A stretch of DNA of 14,045 nt from BQJD01 sp965652415 (GTDB lineage Bacteria; Pseudomonadota; Gammaproteobacteria; Arenicellales; CAJQKF01): positions 1 through 14,045 of the forward strand of contig CBFGVH010000080.1 of assembly GCA_965652415.1 (NCBI GenBank), written 5' to 3'. Every line of letters begins with the position of its first letter. Position 1 is the first letter of the stretch. The notes below the pieces were generated by a model, which saw only the letters and a program-made list of their open reading frames with translations, did no database searches and was not told the DNA's origin. A program made the translations under genes and the position numbers. Shown piece after piece: positions 7,814 to 13,848 of the stretch.

Positions 7814-9127
7814 TCAGTGCGCGGTCGCCGGCCGAGGCGCGCCGCCTGCCGGAGCCTTGCGGCGACGGTCGGCGAAGCGATAACGGGACATGCCGAGACC
7901 GTCGCGCTCGATGTCGGGCCGTCGGCCGCTGACGAGATCGGCGACGAGGCGGCTCGAGCCGCACGACATGGTCCAGCCAAGGGTGCCGTGGCCGGTGTTC
8001 AGGTACAGGTTGGAGTAGGGCGTGGCCCCGACCACCGGCACGCTGTCGGGCGTCATCGGCCGCAGGCCGGTCCAGAAACCGTCGTCGCGCATGTCCACGG
8101 CGTCGCCGAACAGGTCGGCCGCCACGTGGCGCACGGTGCGCCGCCCGGACTCGCGCAGCGACAGGTCGAAGCCGGCCAGTTCCGCCATGCCGGCCACCCG
8201 CACCCGGTCGGCGAGCCGGGTGATGGCCACCTTGTAGGTCTCGTCCATGAGCGTGGACACCGGCGCCAGTTCCGGGCGAACCACGGGCAGGGTGATCGAG
8301 TAGCCCTTCACCGGGTACACCGGGATGTCGATGCCCACGGGCTTGAGCAATGCGGTCGAGTAGCTGCCGAGCGCCATCACGTAGCCGTCGGCCTGGACGC
8401 GGCCGCGGTCGGTGACCACGCCGGTGATTCGGTTGCCCGCGGTTTCCAGGCGCTCGACGGTCACGCCGTGGCGGAACTCGACACCGGCCTTCGCCGCGAG
8501 TTCCGCCAGCTCGGTGGTGAAACGGAAGCAGTCGCCGGTCTCGTCGAGCGGCAGGCGCAGCCCGCCCACGATCCTGTCCCGCGAGCCGGCCAGGCCCGGT
8601 TCCACGGCGACGCAGCCGTCGGCATCGAGCACCTCGTAAGGCACGCCGAAGCGGTCCAGCACCTCGGTATCCTTGCGACAGCCGGCCAGCTGCTTGTCGG
8701 TGCGGAAGATCTGCAGCGTCCCGCCGCGGCCGTCGTCGTAGGAGATGCCGGTCTCCTCGCGCAGCTCGGCGAAGGCCCGCCGGCTGTACTCGGCGATGCG
8801 CAGCATGCGCTCCTTGTTGACGGCGTAGCGCTCGGCGCTGCAGTTGGCCAGCATCATGACCAGGAACCGGAGCTGGTCGCGGTCGAGGCGCGGCCTGATG
8901 ACCAGCGGCGAGTGATCGCTCACCATCCACTTGAGGGCCTTCAGCGGGATGCCGGGCGCCGCCCACGGCGTAGCGTAGCCGGGAGAGATCTGGCCGGCGT
9001 TGGCGAAGCTGGTCTCCAGGCCCGCCGCATCCTGGCGGTCGATGACGGTCACGTCGTGGCCGTGCCGGGCGAGGTACCACGCGGTGGTGGTGCCGATGAT
9101 GCCGCTGCCCAGAATCGCGATGCGCAT
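7814..9127 (-). CDS. dadA: D-amino-acid dehydrogenase (small subunit type)
   Basis: A 437-residue FAD-dependent dehydrogenase, close to the 432 residues of E. coli DadA. The N-terminal dinucleotide-binding fold is present (GSGIIG at 7-12, acidic D30 at the end of strand 2). The DadA block ETSFANAGQISPGYATPWAA begins at about 38. Toward the C-terminus are RPMTPDSVPVVG and the FAD-closing NTGHGTLGWTMSCGS. DadA oxidises D-alanine and other D-amino acids to 2-oxo acids and ammonia at the inner membrane, passing electrons to quinones. The start at 9127 is supported by the strong GGAGG just upstream on the minus strand. It is divergent from an Lrp/AsnC regulator with a 153-base shared control region, an arrangement like Pseudomonas dadR-dadA. 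No dadX alanine racemase gene is visible next to it. Confidence 0.95.
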   Translation of the reverse strand: MRIAILGSGIIGTTTAWYLARHGHDVTVIDRQDAAGLETSFANAGQISPGYATPWAAPGIPLKALKWMVSDHSPLVIRPRLDRDQLRFLVMMLANCSAERYAVNKERMLRIAEYSRRAFAELREETGISYDDGRGGTLQIFRTDKQLAGCRKDTEVLDRFGVPYEVLDADGCVAVEPGLAGSRDRIVGGLRLPLDETGDCFRFTTELAELAAKAGVEFRHGVTVERLETAGNRITGVVTDRGRVQADGYVMALGSYSTALLKPVGIDIPVYPVKGYSITLPVVRPELAPVSTLMDETYKVAITRLADRVRVAGMAELAGFDLSLRESGRRTVRHVAADLFGDAVDMRDDGFWTGLRPMTPDSVPVVGATPYSNLYLNTGHGTLGWTMSCGSSRLVADLVSGRRPDIERDGLGMSRYRFADRRRKAPAGGAPRPATAH

Positions 9128-9201
9128 GCTGACCTCCGGAGTCGCTGAAACGGGGCCGATTCGACCGGCCCGGAAAGGGCGCAATCTATCAATTTGACCG
9201 T

Positions 9202-9221
9202 GGAATTTGTTGCCAAATTCC
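9202..9221. promoter_or_regulatory. 20-base palindrome in the dadA/lrp-type control region (candidate operator)
   Basis: GGAATTTG at 9202-9209 and CAAATTCC at 9214-9221 are perfect 8-base inverted repeats around TTGC. A second AATTTG occurs at 9191-9196, in direct orientation 13 bases before the one in the left arm. This AT-rich patch sits mid-way between divergent dadA and the Lrp-family gene. On the minus strand it overlaps a possible dadA -35 (TTGGCA at 9216-9211). Such AT-flanked dyads are typical of Lrp/AsnC operators, so binding here by the neighbouring regulator is likely but unproven. Confidence 0.5.
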
Positions 9222-9233
9222 GGAATAATCCGG
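9220..9233. repeat. Second short palindrome next to the candidate operator
   Basis: CCGGA at 9220-9224 and TCCGG at 9229-9233 are inverted repeats around ATAA. The repeat abuts and slightly overlaps the 20-base palindrome to its left. It is followed by an A-run (9235-9240) that may confer curvature. Possible second half of a multimeric regulator-binding region; could also be chance. Confidence 0.3.
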
Positions 9234-9260
9234 GAAAAAATTCGGATAACGGATTCAATG

Positions 9261-9275
9261 CAGAGTATTTTGCTG
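9261..9275 (+). promoter_or_regulatory. Lrp-type binding site upstream of the regulator's own start
   Basis: CAGAGTATTTTGCTG matches the E. coli Lrp consensus YAGHAWATTWTDCTR at 14 of 15 positions; only the fifth base (G for A) differs. It ends five bases before the ATG of the Lrp/AsnC-family gene and so overlaps its ribosome-binding region. This suggests autorepression by the encoded protein or control by a global Lrp. Confidence 0.6.
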
Positions 9276-9280
9276 GAACG

Positions 9281-9760
9281 ATGACGCGCCAGCTCGACAA
9301 CATCGATCGCCGCATCCTGCGAGCGTTGCAGGACGACGGACGCATCTCCTACGTCGACCTCGCGGCGAAGGTGGGACTCAGTACCTCGCCGTGCCTGGAG
9401 CGGGTCCGGCGGCTGCAGCGCGACGGCTACATACTGGGCTACACCGCAAGGCTCGACCCGGAGAAGCTCGGCGCCTCCCTCCTCGTGTTCGTCGAGATCA
9501 GCCTCAACTACACCTCGGGCCGGATCTTCGAAGAGTTCCGCGACGCCGTGCGGCGCTGGCCTCAGGTGCTCGAGTGCCACCTCGTGGCCGGCGAGTACGA
9601 CTACCTGCTGAAGGTGCGGATCAGCGACATGGGCGCCTACAGGCAACTGCTCGGCGACATTCTCAAGCAGCTGCCCGGGGTGAGCGATTCGCGCACGCTG
9701 GTGGCAATGGAAACCGTGGTAGAGTCCTCGCGCATCCCGGTGCCGGGAACCGGTGCTTGA
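9281..9760 (+). CDS. Lrp/AsnC-family transcriptional regulator
   Basis: A 159-residue protein of standard Lrp length. Residues 5-20 (LDNIDRRILRALQDDG) begin the AsnC-type winged helix; the helix-turn-helix spans about 23-46 with STSPCLERVRRL as recognition helix. The RAM ligand-binding domain covers about 68-145 and includes GEYDYLLKV at 104-112. Family members sense amino acids and form dimers and octamers. Position opposite dadA suggests a DadR-like local regulator of D-amino-acid or alanine catabolism; it also lies directly upstream of ilvB. The ATG at 9281 is chosen because it gives the family's usual N-terminus. An in-frame TTG at 9194 would add 29 unrelated residues and translate the operator region. 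Its TGA is embedded in the -35 hexamer of the ilv leader promoter. Confidence 0.93.
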   Translation: MTRQLDNIDRRILRALQDDGRISYVDLAAKVGLSTSPCLERVRRLQRDGYILGYTARLDPEKLGASLLVFVEISLNYTSGRIFEEFRDAVRRWPQVLECHLVAGEYDYLLKVRISDMGAYRQLLGDILKQLPGVSDSRTLVAMETVVESSRIPVPGTGA

Positions 9761-9785
9761 CAGCGCCCGGTTACGGCGATTAACT
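9757..9785 (+). promoter_or_regulatory. Predicted sigma-70 promoter of the ilvB leader
   Basis: A perfect -35 TTGACA (9757-9762) is followed after exactly 17 bases by TTAACT (9780-9785), which has three of six -10 consensus bases. Transcription would start near 9792, about 22 bases before the leader-peptide ATG. The -35 overlaps the stop codon of the upstream regulator gene. Confidence 0.6.
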
Positions 9786-9813
9786 TTCTCCCGTCGCCAA
9801 CGACAACCATGAA

Positions 9814-9897
9814 ATGACTTCCATCGCTTCCATCCTGCTGAACGTCGTACGGCCCGTCGTACTGGTCGTCGTCGTAGTGCGCTCATTCGCACCGTAG
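9814..9897 (+). CDS. ilvB leader peptide (attenuation peptide)
   Basis: This short frame encodes 27 residues from ATG 9814 to TAG 9895. Nine are Val, three Leu and two Ile, with five consecutive Val codons at residues 18-22. That composition is the hallmark of ilv leader peptides (E. coli IlvL and the IlvB leader). Low charged branched-chain tRNA would stall the ribosome on these codons and let downstream RNA fold into the antiterminator. The Shine-Dalgarno sequence is weak. A two-codon ATG-AAA-TGA frame at 9809 overlaps the leader start, which may be chance or may allow re-initiation. The peptide is followed by a terminator hairpin and then ilvB, so its function is well supported by position. 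Confidence 0.87.
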   Translation: MTSIASILLNVVRPVVLVVVVVRSFAP

Positions 9898-9941
9898 GGA
9901 AGGAAGCAAAGGTATCCATGCAAACCCCCGCCCGGTGCGAA
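9877..9941 (+). promoter_or_regulatory. Competing RNA hairpins of the ilvB attenuator (pause stem and antiterminator)
   Basis: Segment 1, GTGCG (9877-9881), can pair with CGCAC (9888-9892) as an early pause/protector stem. Segment 2, TTCGCACCG (9886-9894), can instead pair over nine bases with CGGTGCGAA (9933-9941), which forms the loop and upper stem of the terminator. GGG at 9897-9899 could extend this pairing to CCC at 9927-9929. The two folds are mutually exclusive, as in classical ribosome-mediated attenuation, and segment 2 overlaps the last codons of the leader peptide. Confidence 0.7.
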
Positions 9942-9960
9942 CCGGCGGGGGTTTCGCGTT
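9922..9960 (+). terminator. Intrinsic terminator (attenuator) upstream of ilvB
   Basis: The arms AAACCCCCGCC(C)GGT (9922-9936) and ACCGGCGGGGGTTT (9941-9954) form a 14-base-pair stem with one bulged C at 9933. The loop GCGA (9937-9940) is a GNRA tetraloop. The following tract (GTTTCGCGTTT) is T-rich but broken by CGCG. It lies between the leader peptide and ilvB, where an attenuator is expected. Confidence 0.85.
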
Positions 9961-10011
9961 TCATGGACCCGGCCGGTTGCCCCGGGCGATCAGACCGAAA
10001 GGATCGACCCG

Positions 10012-11676
10012 ATGACCATGATGACCGGCGCCGAACTCGCCATCGCCCTGCTCGAGCGCCAGGGTATCACCCACGTCGCCGGCATTCCCGGCGGCGCCAA
10101 CCTGCCGCTCTACGACGCGCTCGGCGAGAGCCGGATCGTTCACGTGCTGGCCCGCTCGGAGCAGGGCGCCGGCTTCATCGCCCAGGGCATGGCCCGCGTC
10201 AGCGGCAGTCCCGGTGTGTGCCTGGTGACCTCCGGCCCCGGCGTGACCAACGTGCTGACGGCGCTTGCCGACGCACGGCTCGATTCGATTCCCGTGGTCT
10301 GCATCAGCGGCCAGGTACCGCTGGCGCTGATCGGTACCGACGCCTTCCAGGAGGTGGACGCCTGCGGCGTCAGCCTGCCGCTGACCAAGCACCGGGTGAT
10401 GGTGCGCGCTGCCGACGAGTTGCTCGAGGCGATTCCCGAGGCGTTCCGAATCGCCGCCTCCGGCCGACCCGGGCCGGTGCTCGTCGACATCCCGAAGGAC
10501 GTGCAACAGGCGCGGATCGACATTCGTGACTGGCCGGAACCGGGTCGCGCCACGCCGCCCAAGGCGGCCGAGCCGGCGGCCATCGAGGCCTCAGCCAGGG
10601 AAATCGCCGCGTCGCGCAGGCCGATTCTCTACCTCGGCGGCGGCGTGGTGCACGCGGGCGGCGCGGCCCTCGCACGCCGGCTGGCGGAGCGCGCCGACCT
10701 GCCCACTGTCATGACGCTCATGGCGCTCGGCTGCCTGCCGCACGACCATCCCCTGTCGCTCGGCATGCTCGGCATGCACGGTGCCGCCGCCACCAACCAC
10801 GCCCTGCAGCGGAGCGACCTGCTCGTCGCCGTCGGCGCGCGCTTCGACGACCGCGCCACGGGCAACCTGGAGAAATTCTGCCCGCACGCCCGGGTGGTTC
10901 ACCTCGACATCGACCCCGCCGAGATCAACAAGCTGCGCCGGGCCGACTGCGCACTCGTGGGCGACGTGACGCCGACCCTGGAGGCTTTGCTTCGCGTTGT
11001 TCAGCCCGCCGACCGGGTCGACTGGCATGACGAGATCGCCGCCATCCGCCGCGCCCATCCCGAGCCGCCGCCGCCGGGCCTTGCCGATCCGCGGGCGTTG
11101 ATTCGATTCGTCGGCGACGTGCTTGGCCCCGACGCGGTGGTGACCACGGACGTCGGTCAGCACCAGATGTGGGCCGCCCAGGCCTACCCGTTCGCACGCA
11201 CGCGCCAGTGGCTGACATCGGGCGGGCTCGGCACCATGGGATTCGGCCTGCCGGCGGCCATCGGCGCCGCCCTCGCGGAACCCGGCCGACCCGTGGTTTG
11301 CATCACGGGAGACGGCAGCATCCTGATGAACCTGCAGGAACTCGCGGTTGCCGCCGAGCTCGACCTCGACATCAAGCTGCTCATGCTCGACAACGGTGCG
11401 CTCGGCCTGGTGCGCCAGCAGCAGGACCTGTTCTACGGCGGCCGCCGGGTCGCCTCGCAGCTGGCGCCGGGAACGGACTTCTGTGCCATCGCACGCGGCT
11501 TCGGATTGCGCACGCTTGACCTCGCCGACGACGTCGAGGCGGCGCGGCTGACCGCCGCCCTGTCCCGTCGCGGTCTCGTCTTCGTGCGCGCGCCGGTCGA
11601 CGGCGACGCACGCGTCTACCCCATGGTGCCGCCCGGCCTCGCCAACGACGAGATGCTGGTCGAGGCGCTGGCGTGA
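10012..11676 (+). CDS. ilvB: Acetolactate synthase, catalytic (large) subunit, IlvB type
   Basis: A 554-residue thiamine-diphosphate enzyme that condenses pyruvate with pyruvate or 2-oxobutyrate, the first common step of valine, leucine and isoleucine synthesis. The catalytic Glu is E50 in ARSEQGAGFIAQGMAR. The conserved block IGTDAFQEVDACGVSLPLTK follows in the N-terminal domain. The central domain carries GARFDDRATG and HLDIDPAEI. The ThDP/Mg motif begins GDGS at 433-436 and ends with DN at 460-461. The C-terminal VYPMVPPGLAN block resembles E. coli IlvB rather than IlvI or IlvG. The start is supported by AAAGGA eight bases upstream. Expression is probably controlled by the attenuator just upstream. 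Unlike E. coli ilvBN, no regulatory-subunit gene follows; the next gene is convergent. Confidence 0.95.
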   Translation: MTMMTGAELAIALLERQGITHVAGIPGGANLPLYDALGESRIVHVLARSEQGAGFIAQGMARVSGSPGVCLVTSGPGVTNVLTALADARLDSIPVVCISGQVPLALIGTDAFQEVDACGVSLPLTKHRVMVRAADELLEAIPEAFRIAASGRPGPVLVDIPKDVQQARIDIRDWPEPGRATPPKAAEPAAIEASAREIAASRRPILYLGGGVVHAGGAALARRLAERADLPTVMTLMALGCLPHDHPLSLGMLGMHGAAATNHALQRSDLLVAVGARFDDRATGNLEKFCPHARVVHLDIDPAEINKLRRADCALVGDVTPTLEALLRVVQPADRVDWHDEIAAIRRAHPEPPPPGLADPRALIRFVGDVLGPDAVVTTDVGQHQMWAAQAYPFARTRQWLTSGGLGTMGFGLPAAIGAALAEPGRPVVCITGDGSILMNLQELAVAAELDLDIKLLMLDNGALGLVRQQQDLFYGGRRVASQLAPGTDFCAIARGFGLRTLDLADDVEAARLTAALSRRGLVFVRAPVDGDARVYPMVPPGLANDEMLVEALA

Positions 11677-11681
11677 TCGTT

Positions 11682-11708
11682 GGTGCCGGTCGCGTTCACA
11701 ACGGCACC
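11682..11708 (+). terminator. Hairpin after ilvB, possible terminator
   Basis: GGTGCCG (11682-11688) and CGGCACC (11702-11708) are perfect 7-base inverted repeats with a 13-base loop, beginning six bases after the ilvB stop. No T-run follows on either strand, so any termination function is uncertain. Confidence 0.3.
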
Positions 11709-11739
11709 CGCGCGTTGGCGGAGAGGTGACGTAGGCGGT

Positions 11740-11814
11740 TCAGCCGCCACGGCGCCTCGGGACGGCGGCCTGTACCGCGAGGGCGCCGAGCAGTGCGTGG
11801 GTGACGGTATCCAG
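11740..11814 (-). pseudogene. Remnant of a YdjM/DUF457-type membrane-bound metal-dependent hydrolase
   Basis: On the minus strand, codons from 11814 to a TGA at 11740 read LDTVTHALLGALAVQAAVP followed by RRRGG. The DTVTHALLGAL pattern closely resembles the N-terminus of YdjM-family (PF04307) inner-membrane hydrolases, which typically begin MDTxTHAL. The initiator position is CTG rather than ATG. The frame stops after 24 codons, and the remaining 150-300 residues expected for the family are absent. A frame shift near 11750 would continue as APWRLNRLRHLSANAR, which also looks family-like, before a stop at about 11696. I read this as a decayed gene start. It lies immediately past the end of the TetR-like gene in the same orientation. 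The identification rests on pattern memory only. Confidence 0.4.
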
Positions 11815-11831
11815 CCGCGCGGTTTCGCCGC

Positions 11832-12437
11832 TCAGTGACGAGGACTGCCCGGCAGCCAGGGACCGACGCGGCGGGCGGCACTGTCAGCCACCTGCAACAT
11901 CCTCTCAAGGCGCCGGCGGGTGCGCGACTGGCCCGGTGAGTCGTCGCCCAGCCAGCACGCGAACGTGGCGAGATAGATGGCCGTCAGCGACGCTTCCTCG
12001 ACTTCCCGACGCAGTCCCGCCGCGGGCAGTGCCGCGGCTTCGCGGATCAACTGTACAGTCCTGCTGATGCGGGTCAGGCCCTTGAGCTGCAAGTGGATAT
12101 GTTCGGGATGCAGCTTGTAGCCGAGCATCGCGGCAGTGAGGCGTCGGTGGGGCGCGAGAGCGTCGAGCCAGGCCGAGATTACCCGAAGCAGCCGCGTGCG
12201 CGGATCCGGGGCGGTGAACACCGGGTCTGCGCAGGCGGCGAGCATGGCCCGGTCGGCTCGATCGAACCAGGCTTCGGCAATGTCGTCCTTCTGGGCGAAA
12301 CAGCGATGAACATCGGCCAGCGTGATGTCGAGCGCGCGGGAAATTTCGTGAAGATTCACCGCGTCCCAGCCGCGTGCTTCGCCCAACTCGATCGCGGTCT
12401 CGAGAATTCTGTCGGGCAGGTCGTCGTCAGCTGACAT
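11832..12437 (-). CDS. TetR-like protein, possible regulator (COQ9-like C-terminus)
   Basis: A 201-residue protein with a TetR-type N-terminus. Helices run from RILETAIELGEARGWDAVNL (10-29), with the helix-turn-helix at about 30-49 (EISRALDITLADVHRCFAQK) and DIAEAWFDRAD after it. The C-terminal part ends with an ATFACWLGDDSPGQSRTRRRL segment that resembles the WL-x-DDSP block of COQ9-family proteins, which share the TetR fold and bind lipids in ubiquinone synthesis. It could therefore be a repressor with a hydrophobic ligand or a COQ9-like lipid-binding protein; the intact-looking helix-turn-helix favours a regulator. The start ATG at 12437 has no clear Shine-Dalgarno, but a TATACT -10-like hexamer lies on the minus strand at 12474-12469. 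It is divergent from the exported cyclase gene across 207 bases and may control it. Confidence 0.82.
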   Translation of the reverse strand: MSADDDLPDRILETAIELGEARGWDAVNLHEISRALDITLADVHRCFAQKDDIAEAWFDRADRAMLAACADPVFTAPDPRTRLLRVISAWLDALAPHRRLTAAMLGYKLHPEHIHLQLKGLTRISRTVQLIREAAALPAAGLRREVEEASLTAIYLATFACWLGDDSPGQSRTRRRLERMLQVADSAARRVGPWLPGSPRH

Positions 12438-12644
12438 TGCGGGCGTCGAACGGGTTGACCTCTCGCCCAGTATACAAGGTCGCCGGTCGGGCTAGAGCCG
12501 CGGTCGCGCGACGGTGGCAAAGGGGCCTCGTGCCCCGGAGGGCCAGGTGGCACGGAAATATGTCATGATCACGCCCGGCTGTGAAAACGGGCAGCATCCG
12601 ACGACAACAACGGTTGCTCGAGCGGGCGACCAGGAGGAGACGAC

Positions 12645-13766
12645 ATGCACGACAGAACGACGAACCTCACCGAATTCTCAGGTTTTCGCTGGCCCGCATG
12701 GGTTGCGGGCGTTCTGATCGCGGCTGCCGGCGCCGCGCACGGCCAGGACGCCGGCCAGATGGACGTGGTGTCGGCTTCGAAGCCGCTGGTGCCGGCGGCG
12801 CCGTGGCCCGCCGGCGACGAACTCGGGATGGCCAATACCCTGGGTCCCGGTACGTGGATGCGCTGCGCGTGGCACATGAGCGCCGAAGGTGCCCGCGTCT
12901 ACGAATTGTCCCACCAGCGCTCCAACACCATGCCGCTGTCGCCGTTCGGCGTACCGCTGGCATACACCTTCAATCCCACCGTGTCGATCCCGGGAACGCG
13001 CCACGCCTTCAACGGCGAGCAAGTGACCGGCGGTGAGCCCGGTGCCCAAGGGACACAGATGGATGCCCTGGGGCACTTTGCCTATTACGACGAGGCCTGG
13101 AACGGGGAAGGCGATGCCCCGGTGGACAGCGCGAAGTACTACGGCGGACTCACCCAGTCCGAGGTGAAGCCGTCGCCGGATTCGCCGTTGCTGAAGCTCG
13201 GCATCGAGAAAGTGCCGCCCATCATCACATCGGCGGTGCTGCTTGACGCCCGTGCCCATCTCGGAGGCGGCGAGCCGCTGGCGCCGGGAACCCTCGTCAC
13301 CGCCGCCGACATCGACGCCATGATCGAACGCCAGGGGCTCGACTGGCGCGGCATCCTGCCTGGAGACGTGGTGTACATCTACACCGGCTGGAGCGACAAC
13401 TGGCAGGACCCCGACGAGGCGAAACGCTACTACAACATGGGCCCGGGCCTGGCCGAGGACGCGGCGCAGTATCTTGCCGAGCGCAACGTGGTGCTGGTCG
13501 CCCTGGACAACCCGTTCACCGATGCGGTAGCCGAGGGGCAATTGACCGGCGAGGCGGCGCCGCCCCAGGGCATGGACCGGGGCCTGCCGTTCGTCATCCA
13601 TCACTACAACCTGACCCAGGCGGGGATCCACAACATCCAGAACGCGCGCCTGGCCGAGCTGGCTGCCGACGAGGTGTGGACGTCCTGCACCATCATCCTG
13701 CCGCTGCGCTCGCGCGGGCATTCCGGCTCGCCGGTACGCCCGATAGCCATCGGCGCGCCGGGCTGA
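12645..13766 (+). CDS. Exported cyclase-family (PF04199) metal-dependent hydrolase
   Basis: A 373-residue protein with an N-terminal export signal: basic start, hydrophobic core at about 17-31, and likely cleavage near AHGQDAG (31-37). The mature part is a cyclase/kynurenine-formamidase-like fold. The metal site motif is GTQMDALGH at 136-144; the usual GTHxDxxxH has Gln in place of the first His, a variant I recall in the longer cyclase subgroup. Later blocks include GILPGDVVYIYTGW, PGLAEDAAQYLAERNVVLVALDN and the C-terminal SCTIILPLRSRGHSGSPVRP. Family members hydrolyse amide or cyclic bonds (formylkynurenine, isatin); the substrate here is unknown. AGGAGG seven bases upstream supports the start. 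It is divergent from the TetR-like gene and about 80 bases before a FAD oxidoreductase gene, possibly a small catabolic cluster. Confidence 0.9.
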   Translation: MHDRTTNLTEFSGFRWPAWVAGVLIAAAGAAHGQDAGQMDVVSASKPLVPAAPWPAGDELGMANTLGPGTWMRCAWHMSAEGARVYELSHQRSNTMPLSPFGVPLAYTFNPTVSIPGTRHAFNGEQVTGGEPGAQGTQMDALGHFAYYDEAWNGEGDAPVDSAKYYGGLTQSEVKPSPDSPLLKLGIEKVPPIITSAVLLDARAHLGGGEPLAPGTLVTAADIDAMIERQGLDWRGILPGDVVYIYTGWSDNWQDPDEAKRYYNMGPGLAEDAAQYLAERNVVLVALDNPFTDAVAEGQLTGEAAPPQGMDRGLPFVIHHYNLTQAGIHNIQNARLAELAADEVWTSCTIILPLRSRGHSGSPVRPIAIGAPG

Positions 13767-13848
13767 GCCGGCGTCGCGGCGCGGGGTCGACCTTGGGGAT
13801 GACGGACATTCGATCGCGGGTGCGACCCTGATCGCATTTCCCGTCAGC

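Noticed and set aside
7817..9148. 443-codon plus-strand open frame opposite dadA
   Set aside because: DadA motifs on the minus strand are decisive; the plus-strand translation is V/H/G/R-rich without recognisable domains.
9194..9280. N-terminal extension of the Lrp-family protein from a TTG
   Set aside because: It would translate the palindromic operator region and give a non-family N-terminus; ATG 9281 gives the standard Lrp length.
9918..10529. Plus-strand open frame running from the attenuator into ilvB
   Set aside because: It is out of frame with ilvB, R/D-rich and begins within the terminator region; a shadow of ilvB.
12455..12476. TTGACC followed by TATACA as a promoter for the cyclase gene
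   Set aside because: The two hexamers are only 10 bases apart, too close for sigma-70; the TATACT on the opposite strand is more plausible as a -10 for the TetR-like gene.
12522..12536. GGGGC/GCCCC inverted repeat between the TetR-like and cyclase genes
   Set aside because: Only five pairs and no T-run; common by chance in DNA this rich in G and C.
12548..12564. Sigma-54-like promoter (TGGCAC at 12548-12553) before the cyclase gene
   Set aside because: The -24 element matches, but the required GC of the -12 element is absent at the correct spacing.
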